A DNA stretch of 64,000 nucleotides from Sipunculus nudus (GCA_026874595.1 CM049308.1:35086027-35150026), one strand, 5' to 3'; counted from the stretch's first letter, positions 46,701 through 59,842 are shown. Notes: generated by a model not told the origin, from the sequence alone. Translations and numbers: made by a program.

Positions 46701-49700
46701 GTAGACTTTCACAACACCTTGCAAGGGAAATAATATTTTTAATTACTAATATTCTTTCTATATTCCCACAACTACAGAATTCCTGCTCAAGGCAACAGTG
46801 ATTTTTTCTTAACTGATAACAGAACAAATTTACATAGCATCAATAGCATTAGACTCGGAGAAAATAATCTTCAGTTGACCATTTTCTTTCTTTTAAATTT
46901 TTAAAAAATTAATCATTCTGATCATACCTCTTAACTGTAATTTCCAGAGCTTATGTTTATCTGTGTAACTTCTAAGGAGAAATATAACAAATTAACATTT
47001 TAACATGTTTTTTTTACTTCATAGTTCGAAAATGCAAAGGAACATGCGATTCTGGTACAGTCATGTCAATACACCTTGCACTCATGGCTGTGAAAAATAT
47101 ATTTTTGTAGGGCAAGTAAAAATTCATGTCAGGCAAGTAAAAGTTACTTGCCTGACTGGGTAAGTGCTTTCAAAAGTTAATTTATAGCCTGCATAGCTTC
47201 ATAAAGTTGGCTTTGATATGCATATTTGTTGATAGTTCTGACTTTCTCCACCAGGTGGCACCAGGCTCAGGTGGTGATCCATGCGGTGGCTCTTCTTGGA
47301 AAGCTGGTGGCCAGCATGATGCAGACTGTTGGCTTCTTCTTGTGGTGTGACAGACTGAACACAGCTCTCAAGTGTAGCCCTGAAGAAAGCTGCCCTTCTC
47401 ATAGAGAAAACAGGTAAGTTGACAAAAGACATACCGTAGTGGTTAAGGCATTGGAATTCAGAGTAAAAGGTCTATGGTTCAAACCTCCCCAATGCCTCCA
47501 TGTCATAATGGGAAATCTCAACAGATAGTCAGAGGTTCTTCCTAATGTCATAATGCAGGTTGTGACTTCTGGATTACTCAGAGCATATGAAATCCAGGAG
47601 CTTAATAATTATCATTCTTATTATATGATCACTGTTATCCTCATTCAACAAGCAAGGTTTATCTGAAAACTGAATCATGGATCTTACGCATTCAACTTTA
47701 GTAGTCAGATATTGCAATGGTAACATGTTATGAAGCTATTGTGATTTAATGCTTCTAAGGTTAAAAGGTATATGTCAGAAACCAGTTGAGAGAAATTGGT
47801 TCATTTTGTTTACAGATAAAATTTATTCATTTTTAAAAAAACAATTTTGATAAGAAATTTGTATTTTTTTTTGCAAGCAGGGGAAAACAATGGCTAGGAA
47901 TATCAAGTATATTAATTGTTAATGTATGTTGAGGTAATGTTTTATTATGGCTCTTATTGTATACCTTTTCCCTAGAGGGGATACTGTCAAAATATTCCTT
48001 TGTCATATTTTCTTATTAATTTATTGAGTGGAATAATATTTGTCTTATAGCAACTGATCATTTTCATTAACTGAAGTTACACAGAATATGAGTAATTTTA
48101 TCTAAATTTATTGTATGGTGTTTGATGGAACCACATATTTGAGCCAGTAACAGTAATCAAATTCCATCCTGTGACCAACAGATGAAAAAGTGCTTGAAGC
48201 TTCTGTTGGAATTAAGAAAACCCAGAAACGTAGATCCTATATTTGATGAATAAGATATTTTATTACAGGAATTGTCAAGAGAATGCTGCAGCTTATGACA
48301 GCCAACGAGAGGACGCCACTCATAAAATGGAGCAGTTCTTCTACATGGTGCTGGTCACAATGGTAAATAATACTAAATGTGTCTCATGAATTATGAAAAC
48401 GGAGTACACAATAACAAATGTGTCCACACATTTAGTGCATTCATGTAATGTTAAGGACACTTTGTTATGATGTACGCAATGGAAGAATGAAATTTCACTT
48501 GTAACATTTCTTACTTTTCAGTAGCTTAAAAATTTTCAGTACTTTTCAATAACTCTTTGGTATATTTTGTAACTTTAAGTGCTTTTTCAGTGATCATCAA
48601 GATCTTGTAATACTGACATTTTACCACAAGGTAAATGTTCTCTGGCTTCTCTTCTTCATGTCTTGACAAGGAACTTGCCTTCCCAATTCTCAAACTGCCA
48701 GAAAATAATGAAACCTCCATCCATCATCAGACCACAAGGCAAGAGAGACCTGTGTGTAAAGATAAACGGTGCCTTTTTATTGTGTAGACTTTGTAGTGTA
48801 TCAGTCTTTTGATTTGCTGTATTTATTACACACACACACACACACACACATATGGCTTAAGAGGCTATATTCTTGCTTGGAATCCTGGTTTTCTGTTATG
48901 ACTTTGGTTGTCTGGTGCTGCCCCCTGGTAGATCACTGGTCTTACAGTACATTATTCATTACAATATAACTGGGATTTTTAGTGAGTAAAGAATTGTCAG
49001 CCTTACCAAGAACTGATATGATGATTTAAATAGTGTTCACCTCAGTTTTGAAAGTTTTTGGTCTGTTGTTGTTATCATCCGTAGTCATTGTTTGTGTTGT
49101 GAACATGATAACCTTTGAACCATTCAATATTTTTTCCTGAAATTTGAAATGTTTCTGCAAATATCTTGGAAAAGTTTGAAAAACGGTGACTATGACCATC
49201 ATCTTTGAGGTAAAATAAGCTTAACTCAACTTTTTTTTAAGTATCACATATTTTTGGCAAACATGTGAGCTTATGCGATGGTGCAGCATCGTCCGTCCAC
49301 CATCAGCCATTTTCTGTCCTCCGTACGTTAACCCATGCTATCTCAAAAAATGATGGAGCCAGCAGCAACAAATTTTGTGGGAGAATCAGCCAAATGTCGA
49401 ACTTAATCAGTTTGAGCTTATTTTATTTTTTGCTTTCTGAAGTGACTTAGATTTTATGGGAGAAAGCTGAAAAAAAAACTTAAAAAATCCGCTACTTAAA
49501 AAATCCGCTTCTTGGACAACAATTCTTTCAGTACTTCACAGATATTATCTCTGAAACAATATCTCTCAAGTAAGTTTGAATGGTTCCAGCTCAGTGATGT
49601 TCCCAGGATTACAGGAAGCTGAACTTGGTCATTTCTTTAAAAAAGCATACTAAAATTACAACTCAGAAATGGCTGAAGCTATCATAACCACATTTTAAGC

Positions 49701-52700
49701 AAATGTTGGTAACAGGAGTCATATTTGAAATTGAGGAATGGCAACATTTTTTGTATTGGGGTCATCAGTCATCAGTACATAAACCCATAATTTCTCAGGA
49801 ACAGCAGGAGCTAGAATCCCCAAATTTTATTATGCAAAAATCTGTCACGTATCAAATGTTGTGGGATTGAGCTTTTTGTGGGGTCAACTGCATCAACTTA
49901 CATTTTAGGGCCAAAAGCTTGAAAACCTTTGAAAATCTTCTTCTCTGAAATCATTCAGCCAAATTGTTCAATATTACACAGAGAAAAGCTCTCTCAAGTT
50001 TGTTCAAATGGTTTGATGAATTTTGCCCAAGTTACAGGAATTTGAACTTAGTCATTTTGCAAAGTAAGTATACATACATAACAATCTCAGGAACAACAAG
50101 AGCTAGCATCACCAAGTTTTATGCAAATGTTGGTCACATGACCCATATTTAAAACAGGTTTTCGTGTGGTAACCTTAGTGGAACTGTTTTTTTTTTATTG
50201 GCAAAACCTTGTAATTTTAGCCTCTTTCACCTAAATGTTTTATGATGAAACTGTCAAGCTGAATTGTTTGATTTTTCACAAGAATTATCCTAGGGAAGGG
50301 TTCTTTCATTGATATTTGGTAGAGTCATAGAAAGCTGAATTGGTCTTGTGGCAAACAGTAAGGTATTTCAAACTGAGGGCTGCAGTAGTCTTCTTCTGCG
50401 AAAATTCTGTAACATTGCACAAAAATTATTCTAAGGTGGCCTTAGTTCAAGTTTAATTAAATGATTTTTTGCAGATTTATTGGATCTTTGACAATGAATG
50501 GACTGTGAGCTACTTTGGTAAACAAAGCTTGTAGATTTATTGTATTAACAAATTAAGCATCTTTGATGACTTTCTCATACACAGGACAGGAGGCGGCACC
50601 TGATATCATTTTTTCTTTTATATATATCCATGCCAGTATTTCAAGAGTGATGCTTGTGTGATTGGTGCTTGTACTTAAAAATTTTTAGTACCTGCATTGT
50701 ACATGTGCATGTTTTATGTGTACTTGAAGTTAATCAAGTACTTTTCAAGTAATGGTCAAGCATGTTATTATACCTAGTGTATATATATCCCATTGCACAG
50801 GTTTGCATATGGCCTGTAGGCCTTGCTTCTTTAAAATTGCTGCACAAATTGTTTCAACCAAGTACTTAGATGAGTTCTAAGACTGGTGACCTTGAAGTTG
50901 ATCTTACTTGTGAAATCAGCTTAATTGTTGCTCACTTTAAGCTTGGCTGACTGTAAGTCAACTGTGGTATAGAAATGGCGCTTTGTCTGTCGGCTGTCCA
51001 GTCATCCTTTAGCAGGGCACAAATCATAACTGCTGGTCTTAGAAACTTCTTAGTGAATATCCAAGGAGGTCAATAAAAAATCTCCTTGGAAACCTGAAAT
51101 TAGGTCACTGTCACCTATATCCTCGGAGCTATGGGACTTGTAAGTACCCCCTAGAATAATAAATAAATTGATACAAAACCTCCAATATTTTCATAATTAA
51201 TGCATGGATTGTCATGAAATAAGCCTTGAATATTGACAATGGCTAGTTTTGTCAGTTCCCAAAAAATGGAGGCACCACCTGTATTTTTTATATTTTTACA
51301 AATAATTTCTTTTTACAATAAAATGACAACAATCATGTCGGTTTCTCAGCTGTGATTCAATCTAGTGTCCCAGATTCTGGTGTGTTTATTGATCACAAGT
51401 GGATGCCCTATAGTAATAACACTGTTTGTCTGTCTGTCTTTCTATCCGTTTATCCACTCAAAATGTTCCTGATGATAACTCCAGGTTGGATTGACATATT
51501 GATTTCAAACACGACTTACATATGGCTCACCACTAAAGAAAGAATCTGAATGATTTTTGGATCATGAGGTCAAAGGTTAAGGTCACAAACTCACTTTTTT
51601 AAAAGATTATGGCTGCATTTTAAGCCAAGCTTTTCACCCAAAATTTTCCATCTTGCATATTTAGCTGACTTGCCAATTTGAGGAGAGCATAAATGAATTT
51701 TGGGTCACAAGGTCAAGGTCACAGGATCCATCTGTTAAAAAAATAGTTTCCAGACGATAACTCCAGTTTAGTTTGACATATTGGTTTCAAACTTGAATTA
51801 TATATGGCTCACCACAAAAGTAAGAACCCTGTCGATTTTGGTGTCCAGAGGTCAAAGGTTAAGGTTACAGGACCCATTTCTTTTCAAGTAATGAGTACGC
51901 ATTTCAAGCCAAACTTTTCATCACAAACCTTCAATCTTCAAGATATTAGCTACTGATGGGGGGAGATTCTTTTTGATTTGGGGTCATAGGGTCAAGGTCA
52001 CAGGGCACAGCCATTCACAAATTACTTTGTGGATGATAATTCTGCTTTCTGGCTTCAAACTTGATCTATTAATGACCCAATACCTAAGTAAGAATCATTT
52101 TGATTTTTTCAGGGTTAAGAGGTCAAAGCCAAAGGTCACAGGACCGTCATTCTGAAAATTTCTTCAAAATATCCTTATAGACAAATACAGCTGAGCATCA
52201 AGACCCCTGGTCTCAAGTTTCTGTGATTCTTGTAAATGTGGTAACTTTTGAAGCATTATATATTCTTTACTCAAATTTAATATAAGTGGTTGAACCAAGT
52301 TCTCAAACAAGATGGAAAACTTATTTACTTGACCTTCATCTCAAAGGTCAAATCAGCTTAAATAGATTTTTGTGAAAACTATAACTTTTAAACCATTCAG
52401 TATATTTTCATGAAATTGATACTTTAGTTGTTGATACCAAAATCTCAGATGCTCTCATAAACTGCTGACCTTGACCTTGACCTTCAAAATCAAATAAAAA
52501 TTCTTGTGAACCCAAAAGTTTTGGAGTAAATTGTGGACAGAGAATGGTGACAAAAAGCTCTATTTTTGCAACTAAAAATCACTCATTCTAGTTACCAGTG
52601 GACTATTTGACTTTTCACAATTTAATATATATATAATAATATTATGAATATTATCTTGTATGTTTTAGAGTGGTAACTGGTTCACCTTCCTTTTGTGGTT

Positions 52701-53085
52701 GGTTGCCACGGTAGCAGTGACTATCAGACTGATACAGCCTCGGGAAGATCTGAATGAAGATGATGATGATGATGACGATGATGATGATGATGAAGACGAT
52801 GACGATCCACTAGATGTAGCACCAGTGGAATGTCAGGGAGCTGTGAACCCAGATGAAAATCAAGTTCCAATTGAAGCAAACCAGAACCATGTGGGACCAG
52901 AGAACCCTGCCCAGCAAGACCAACTCAATCCAGACCGCAGGAACGGAGCTGCTGTCAACGAACCTCCTCTCATGGCAGCTCACGGTGTGGGCGCCAACCC
53001 ACAGATCCCCAATCAAAAGGGTAACCAGATCATGGTGAATGCAGATATTAACCACAGACCAGCCCACCAGCCTGTCAATGCTTGA
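43754..53085 (+). CDS. TMEM179-like four-transmembrane protein, 5 coding exons
   Basis: Exons 43754-44134, 45420-45541, 47255-47413, 48269-48362 and 52669-53085 join in frame to 390 aa; all introns are GT-AG. A 3' splice site TTTTTCAG just before the ATG (ends 43743) implies a 5' UTR exon. Features in order: acidic, proline-rich N-terminus (1-56); nine cysteines at 59-78; four hydrophobic segments near 83-105, 142-161, 174-198 and 243-270; a poly-Asp/Glu stretch near 277-295; and a polar Asn/Gln/Pro-rich tail. The order CLL after TM1, FLWCD at the end of TM3, a Cys-containing loop with AAYD, and a final W-rich TM matches the TMEM179 family (vertebrate members about 230 aa). The long cytosolic ends are extra. 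The function of TMEM179 proteins is not established. The family call is good but not certain. Confidence 0.8.
44340..44635 (+). repeat. ~26 bp tandem array with TACTAACAGGATATCATC
   Basis: About ten units of GGATATCATCTTTCC + TGTACTAACA in intron 1 of the TMEM179-like gene. Better-preserved copies contain TACTAAC, the canonical branch-point sequence, directly followed by AG. Confidence 0.9.
44811..45150. repeat. Large inverted repeat in TMEM179-like intron 1
   Basis: Arms 44811-44950 and 45002-45150 are imperfect inverted copies with a 51 bp spacer. The left arm also contains a perfect 21 bp inverted pair (44870-44890 with 44930-44950). The pre-mRNA could form a long hairpin. It is probably a degenerate transposon. 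Confidence 0.8.
45690..46210 (+). repeat. ~145 bp tandem repeats with AGGTCA motifs (intron 2)
   Basis: GGACCCACTTCTT recurs at about 45829, 45973 and 46122. Each unit has TTTTAAGCCAAA, CACATATGGCTCACC and GAGGTCA...GGTCAAAGGTCAA. A partial unit also occurs in intron 1 at about 45285-45360. Confidence 0.8.
47431..47550 (+). repeat. tRNA-derived SINE immediately after exon 3 donor
   Basis: A box TAGTGGTTAAGG (47437-47448) and B box GGTTCAAACC (47476-47485) lie 28 bp apart, as in tRNA-derived SINEs. The body continues CCCCAATGCC... The head begins about 17 bp after the intron 3 donor. Confidence 0.65.
48829..48850. repeat. (CA)n microsatellite
   Basis: Eleven CA dinucleotides in intron 4 of the TMEM179-like gene. 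Confidence 0.95.
49050..50640. repeat. Degenerate dispersed repeats in TMEM179-like intron 4
   Basis: Loose modules such as 'TCAGGAACAGCAGGAGCTAG' (49796), 'TCAGGAACAACAAGAGCTAG' (50089) and 'CAAATTTTATTATGCAAA' / 'AAGTTTTATGCAAATGTTGG'. A TGTGAGCTTATGCGATGG-type head near 49265 resembles common bivalve repeats. There is no coding capacity. Confidence 0.55.
51470..52160 (+). repeat. ~140 bp tandem repeats with AGGTCA motifs (intron 4)
   Basis: The GAGGTCAAAGGTTAAGGTCAC-type block recurs near 51567, 51703, 51842, 51979 and 52119, a period of 136-140 bp. GATAACTCCAG recurs near 51474 and 51755. It is the same family as 45690-46210. Confidence 0.8.
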
Positions 53086-53124
53086 AAAGAAACAAATGGT
53101 GATTGGCTGCCTTTCCTGTGCTGG

Positions 53125-53539
53125 ACCATTTGATGATGGGCTGTCAGAGTCCAATGAGATGCGGCTGTTTCTAATGTATTCAGTGTCATTACATTCTTCT
53201 GGTTGATTGATATTTATAGCATTGTGGATTGTGGGGGGGGGGGATGGTGGGTGGGGGGGGGGGGGGGTGGGGGTTGTGGTAAATCACATTGAAGTTGATA
53301 TAAGATCATTTGTCAGGTAGAAAATATTCAGTGTTTACACCATTTGATGATGGGCTGTCAGAGTCCAATGAGATGCGGCTGTTTCTAATGTATTCAGTGT
53401 CATTACATTCTTCTGGTTGATTGATATTTATAGCATTGTGGATTGTGGGGGTGGGGGGGGGTGGGGGGGGGGGGGGGGTAAATCACATTGAAGTTGATAT
53501 AAGATCATTTGTCAGGTAGAAAATATTCAGTGTTTACAC
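53125..53539 (+). repeat. ~210 bp tandem duplication in TMEM179-like 3' UTR
   Basis: Copies 53125-53338 and 53339-53539 are essentially identical except in the G tract. Each contains a guanine-rich block (about 53230-53275 and 53445-53480) made of long G runs broken by single T or A. Confidence 0.95.
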
Positions 53540-53803
53540 TTAGACAGAAACTTAATGGTTTTGACAAGTTAATATATAGTGACTGGCTGGGTTCTGACCC
53601 TGATTTGTAGTTAGCTCTGAGTCTGGTTCTGGAGTGGTTTGCTGAGTATATGGTAAATATACTTGTTAGTCAGACTGTTTTTATTTTATACAGCTGTTTA
53701 TATTTTATATTCCAATACCCCTTTCACATGGCAACTGTGTCAGAACCATTTTGGCATAGGTGGATTTGCAGAAACTGGTTTTAGGTTTTCACATAATCTG
53801 GCA

Positions 53804-53809
53804 AATAAA
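53804..53809 (+). terminator. Candidate poly(A) signal for TMEM179-like
   Basis: AATAAA about 720 bp after the stop codon, followed by AAATGTGTTGG. No nearer AATAAA was seen. Confidence 0.45.
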
Positions 53810-56800
53810 ACAAATGTGTTGGACTCAAGCTTGGGTGTCAAGTGCACTAATGTCATGCCACCCAAACAATGATGTCTTATAAAAAAAATAGACCATGCAT
53901 GTGAAGTCACTTGATGTACAAGACAAGGTAGCAGGGGTTACGCTTGTTCTTACCAAAACTGTTTCAATTCAGATTTATTGCTGTTGGAAAGCTCCATCCA
54001 GAATAAAAAAAGGTAAAAAAAATATGAATTGAAACTGGTCTGGTGAAAATAGACTTTTACTATTATACACACTTGATTGCCATGCGAATGTCAAGTGCAG
54101 AGTGAATGTAGATTTAAAAGAGTTAGAACCAGTTTTTTATTTGTATATGAAGTGGGTAAAAATTTTATTTGTATGCATGAAACAATTTCTTCATTCTAAA
54201 GATTCCTTACAGTAATTTACTGATTGGTGTCATAATTTTGTAGAGAAGATCCAGTGTATTTGATCTATCTGTTAAGCAGGATTTTGTCACAGTTTGATTC
54301 CTATACTGTACATATAGCATATATATATTCTGCATATAATTTATATATGTTTCACTTGTTAATGAAAATGTTCATTGTTGTCATGATCAGTTGCTGATGT
54401 ACAATATATGTTGTTTCATTGTTAGGGAACACAATATCTATGGGGCAAAAATTGGAATTTGGTTTGGAATACAATATCTATGTTTGAATTGCTCATCATG
54501 TCTAAGAATACAGCATTTGTGTCAGACCACAGTTTCTGTAGAAATCCTTTGCACCAATGGAGGAGCCTTCCTCTGGTAGAATCTGAACACTGGTGATTAC
54601 TTTGTATAGTGGATGAGGCTTCAGAAGTTAATCAATAATAATATTAGTAATAATAATAATAATGATAATTACAATAATCATCATAATCAAGAAAATTATG
54701 ATAATAATAATAATTATAATAATAACAGCTCTATATTCTGTTTCATGCATTGTGCAATACAGTGAAGGATTCACTTCTTTAAAAAGGAATAATTTGACCT
54801 ACTTTTTAAAATATCTTGATGTATATATTATTATTATATCAATAACTTAACATGCACACAAAATCTTAACAATCTCTCCACATGCATTCTGTATACTGCA
54901 TTCTGCATATATGGAATCTTAGCTTAACACGCTGAAATTGTTCCTAAATACAAAACAGTGCAGACTAGAATGGCAGAGCACACAGCATGATAACACATTG
55001 TAATAATTCAGCAGTGTCATCCTTATGTCCATTTGGTATTCCCTATCTCCATGGAACTCCCCACCACAAAAAAACATGGGAATTTCAGCATTTATGCACA
55101 ATTCTCCCAACAGAAAACCTAACCAACAAGGGTAAAAACATAACCTCCTCAGTAAAGCTAATTCATGGCTGCCATTTATGTTTGGATTTTACACTAACTT
55201 GTGGTAATGGGAGTTAAATGTTTAGCTCAGCTGACTGTAAGTCGTCTGAGCTGTAGTGATGGTCCTTTGTCCTTTGTCCATCCATCTGCCTTCCCATCCA
55301 TTTTGGGTATGATGTAAAATTGAATATGATAAAATCTATTCAATAATTAAGTAATTATTTTCTGTTATAACCTGTATGTCCTTCTGTAAATATTTCATAT
55401 GCAACATAGTATCTAAAAAAACCGGTACTGATTTTTCCATGGCAGTTATGTCAAGAGTATTAGCATGGCAAACAGTATATAGCAGGACCATTTCCTCCAA
55501 GCTTTTTAAATGCTAACATATAAAACACATAAACAATAAAAATAAAATTTTGCATTTGCTGAAATTTTACAAAATTCAGCTGAGTGCCATTACCCATAGG
55601 TCCCTTGTTTTAAGACTTGCTTATTAAGGGTGCTGTGTATGATGTGATATGATAGTAGAGACATACCTATTGGGTTCTGACAAGTTCATTTAATTTATAA
55701 TTATGTTGAAGACCTTCATGATCTGTTGTAGCTCTCACAATGCACAATTAAAGCACAAATTTATGTACAAATTTACTATTCATCATTTTTACTTAACCTG
55801 TCATCCATTCATATTTGATTATATTGATGTTTATGTTTTCTTGCCTTGTATTGCCCTGTATGGCTACCCAACTAACGTGTGCCAGGTTGGTGGGAGATTC
55901 CTTAATAAAGAATCTATTTCAGAACATATAATAATATAAATATGAGCAGTAGTCACAGGATCTTGCTGGAATTGTGTGATAACCAATATGATATTGCCAT
56001 TGTTATGTGGCAATTAGGCCTGAATTCGAGCTTAATTGTTTATTTATTGTATTGAATCATACCTGCTTTTTTTTTATTTGTGAGGTCCTATTACAAGGGT
56101 CCCAAGTGTCATCAACTAGTACTTCAACTGGAGCAGTACAGGATTAACAATAGACTATTTTCTAAAAATGATCCAGTGTGAAATTAGTAGCCAGCATATT
56201 AATGTGTTGTTGAAGTAGTTCCCCCTGTTCACTGGAAGGCATGCTTCTGTTGACAAGGTACATGTTTGACAATACCAGATAAAAACTATCAATATGCAGT
56301 CCAGCAGGTGTAGGTTGGATGTCCTGCATAATCTATGGTACATTACATGGAACAAACACTTGAACTCAAACTATGTTAAATCTGGTATGTTTTATTTTCT
56401 ATTATATCTGAGGTCCCAAAAGATCACCATGAACAACTTTGTTTAAATCAGAGAACTTTTTAGACAGTAAGGCTAATGTGTACTCCTATTTTTTTCTACT
56501 GGACAATTTAATTTAAAAAAATGCAGTGAAAAGGCTGACCTTTTACTGAACTGTACTGTTCCTGTTATGCTGTTACTGTTACACTGTTACTGTTGCAATG
56601 TTACTGTTACAAACTTCTGGTACCAAAGTGCTTGAAATAACATATATCTGTTAAGACTAGTGGTAGGAGCTGGTTATGAAATCCCCTTAGAAATGATGCT
56701 TGAAAGAACATGATGAATGATACTCGATTATAAATCGATTATTTTTTGTACTTTTTATATTTCTGTGAAATATGCTAATGAAAGTCAGAATTACCGTAAA

Positions 56801-57468
56801 GACGATAAATCATGTTGGCATAGTAATCAAACAGTGAAGCGGTGCCATCTACCGGTAGTTTGTATGGCAACAATAGCAGATAGACGGTCGATTTTATAAG
56901 GGGCACATATAAAAGAATGCACGTAAAGGTCAAGGAAACAGCCAGGTCATTGACACTTGTCATTGATATAATATATTAATCCGCACACCTTATTACGACT
57001 CTTATTGCGGTCATATTTCTGCATGTTTGTGTGACATGACGCAAGGCATCGTATTGTTAGAATTCATTTTGGGGTATTGGTATATGGGAAAATGACTCTT
57101 TTACAAATTTACAGAGGGACCAATGTCTTTACACGTATTGTAAATAATCTGAAGAAGTGGCCTTCGCTTTCAGCATACACATGTATTTATGTATATTTTT
57201 GTATACTGTCCATTTACTGAGGAACTGTTGTATCTGTAGCAGATACATCTGTTTTATTTGAAGAAATAAACTTTTTATACAGACCTTTAGGTGTTATGTA
57301 TTATAAAGGGTCATGATAAAGAGTGGTTCTACAGGTATTCATAAGTTTTATATTTGGTCAATTCCTTTTTTCCCTATTCTGTGTCAAGATAGTGATGCTT
57401 TTCAGCTCACCTGTGAGTTATAATCATGGTGCACCAATCGTCTATCATCTGTCACTTATCTATTGTCA

Positions 57469-57518
<50 letters not shown>

Positions 57519-59363
57519 GTGTATATTTTGTTACGGGGTGACATAAAAGCGGACCGTGTATAATTCATACAAAGAATGGCTTTATGGAAAGTTCACATTA
57601 GTCCTTAATTCCCTAACCATATCTGTAAGCCAATCAATGATTAAAATCTTCGAAATATTAAGTTCCCAAAGACCCAGTGTTAACATATCGACATTTTGCA
57701 TTTACATACCAGAAAAATCATTCAATTTTAAGTTATGTAAACACCATGGAAATAAAGATCCATGAAAACAATTTTAAAGTCCAGTACAATCCGTAAGTCA
57801 CTAATTGGATAGATTTTAACTTTAAATGGGTCAACAGGGGGTCACTGTCGCTCAACCTAAGCTAATTCCACATGGTGAACATATTTAAAACATAACTGAT
57901 CACCTAAATAGAGTTATCATTCAGACACACTGTAGACAAACCTAACCTATGACTTTCACCTTTGCCCTAAATTTTGATTCTTTCTAGACTGATTAGAAAC
58001 ACAAATTTTAGTTTTTAAACCTAAACTTGACATGCATCTTTGACCTCAAAATCAGAAAGGTTTTCCTTAAGTGATGAGACCCATGGATGTGAATTCTGAT
58101 TCAAAGTTGTAAATCCTAATAGAAGTTTAACATCTATACAGTGATCTTTGCGAGTGACCGGGGTTAAATGTCCTCTATATTTATATGCGCTTCTTTTTTT
58201 TACACTTGTATACATGGTGTTTCAATGTTTTGTAGCCCCCATGATAGCTGTTCTCTAATGATAATGGTTACTCGATAGTAAATCTAATAATCAATAAACA
58301 TCACCTGGAAATTAGGTTAATTTTTTTAATTATGTCCGGGCAGGTCAAATCTATCAGAACTGAATAGATGAAGCTTCATCAAAATTGATAAAGAGTGCCG
58401 GGGGCATTGTACCATGGTTAGATCCAATAGAACGACGGGCTACTTACTGTAGACCAGCAATAAAGCTTAAGATAAGCTCTACAGCTTCCTGTCAATAAAA
58501 AAAGGGAACACAGTATAGTGACTGCAAGGGAATAATCCAGGAAACGTGTGGGTTTCTCAAGAGACGTCTCATTAGGAAAGCTTACCTGTCAACAAGCCGA
58601 CTGAGTAAGGCTGTCGGTAGCAACATGGGTTATTTAATTAAGGTTTAGAGGATGTATTTAAAATCACTATAACGCATGTATTTATGCATAGATTTATTAT
58701 ACACATTAACTGCGTATTTGTACACGTATTAATGTCTTGTCCCAGATCCAAGTCTTATCTATATTTATGTGTTCCCAAACACATTTCTGAATTTCAATGA
58801 ATAGCTCCGTATTTGAAGGTCTGTAGCGGTATTGGCAAAAGTATGATATACATATATATATACATACACTTTACAATTTTCATTAGACCTCACTGAATCT
58901 AAAACGAACCACCTTTCATAAAACAACACATAGGCCTACAGACATTAACGTACCAATGGAAGAGGATTGATTGTTATCAGAGGCTGACCGGAGGGTTGAG
59001 GAGAATTTCCTTCAAAAACCATCCTTTTAGGAAATTTATCGGTAATACACATTTCTGACACTCTTGCACTTTTAGTTTGGTTGCTAGGGACCGGCACTGC
59101 ATGGCCTGGTTACCGGACCAGAGACCTCGGATATCTCGTGAACGCAGATATAAAAATACTAATGAGGTCTCCATATATCTTTGTTCAATACAAGACCTTA
59201 TGAACTGAGGTTTCGACTTCCAGAACAACTCGACACCAGAGAGACCTTCTACATGAATAAGCAAATTATCTCTATGTTTGTCCAAACCTGTAGCGGCACG
59301 TCAGATCGTCATCTTTCTGATCCTTTATGCAGGTTTTATTTATACATATAAATCAGCATTTAA
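53810..59363. other. Intergenic region, no confident gene
   Basis: (AAT)n-like tracts at 54630-54725, repeat heads near 55223 (TAGCTCAGCTGACTGTAAG, also near 50940), a (TA)n array at 57471-57517, and an AATAAA at 57263. The minus-strand frame 58977-59285 (102 aa) is not recognisable. Nothing else was found. Confidence 0.45.
57471..57517. repeat. (TG)n(TA)n microsatellite
   Basis: GTGTGTGT followed by about 19 TA units. Confidence 0.95.
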
Positions 59364-59842
59364 AAGGATATAATCGGGGCAATATTATGCCTATTCTTTC
59401 ACGCGCTAGTTCATTTTGCTGTAAATAAAAGTTTCCCCAACAAAAACCATCCAAGTGCACGGCCTCAATACCTCCTTTTCAGCTTATTTTGGTTCTGCGT
59501 GTGAGTAAACACGGTCCACATGTGTCTGTTTACCATAACAAGATTTCGTGACATGATGCGCATGCGTGACAGATCCCAAAAAATGAGTTGTCAAAACATG
59601 AACTTAAACGGTTGTAAAACATTGGTCTTAAGCCTTAAAAGAAAAAAAAAAGAATACGCAGGTGGCGTTCGCGGTATATGTTAAGGGTGGCGCCAGTGAC
59701 CGCGCCAGGGCCATTTTAAGACTCATGTAAAAGAGAAAACCGACGGTTTCAGCACATTATTTTGGTAGCTACTATTTTATTTCAAAGAGAAGACGCTATT
59801 TTTCGTGTTAATTCAACATGTTTTGTACGTGATTACGTCCCT
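59364..59842 (-). mobile_element. TTAA-type non-autonomous DNA transposon, copy C
   Basis: Reverse-complement relative of 346-818 and 18539-19037, flanked on both sides by TTAA (59360-59363 and 59843-59846). This copy defines the element ends: AAGGATATAATC at the low end and GATTACGTCCCT at the high end, imperfect inverted repeats. It is 479 bp with no coding capacity. Confidence 0.75.

Noticed and set aside
46233-46827. Frames of 67-122 codons on both strands in TMEM179-like intron 2
   Set aside because: Adjacent to AGGTCA repeats, mutually overlapping, with no homologous features; the flanking exons 2 and 3 join correctly without them.
58977-59285. 102-codon minus-strand frame
   Set aside because: No family recognised, no splice context, and AT-rich neighbours; treated as chance.
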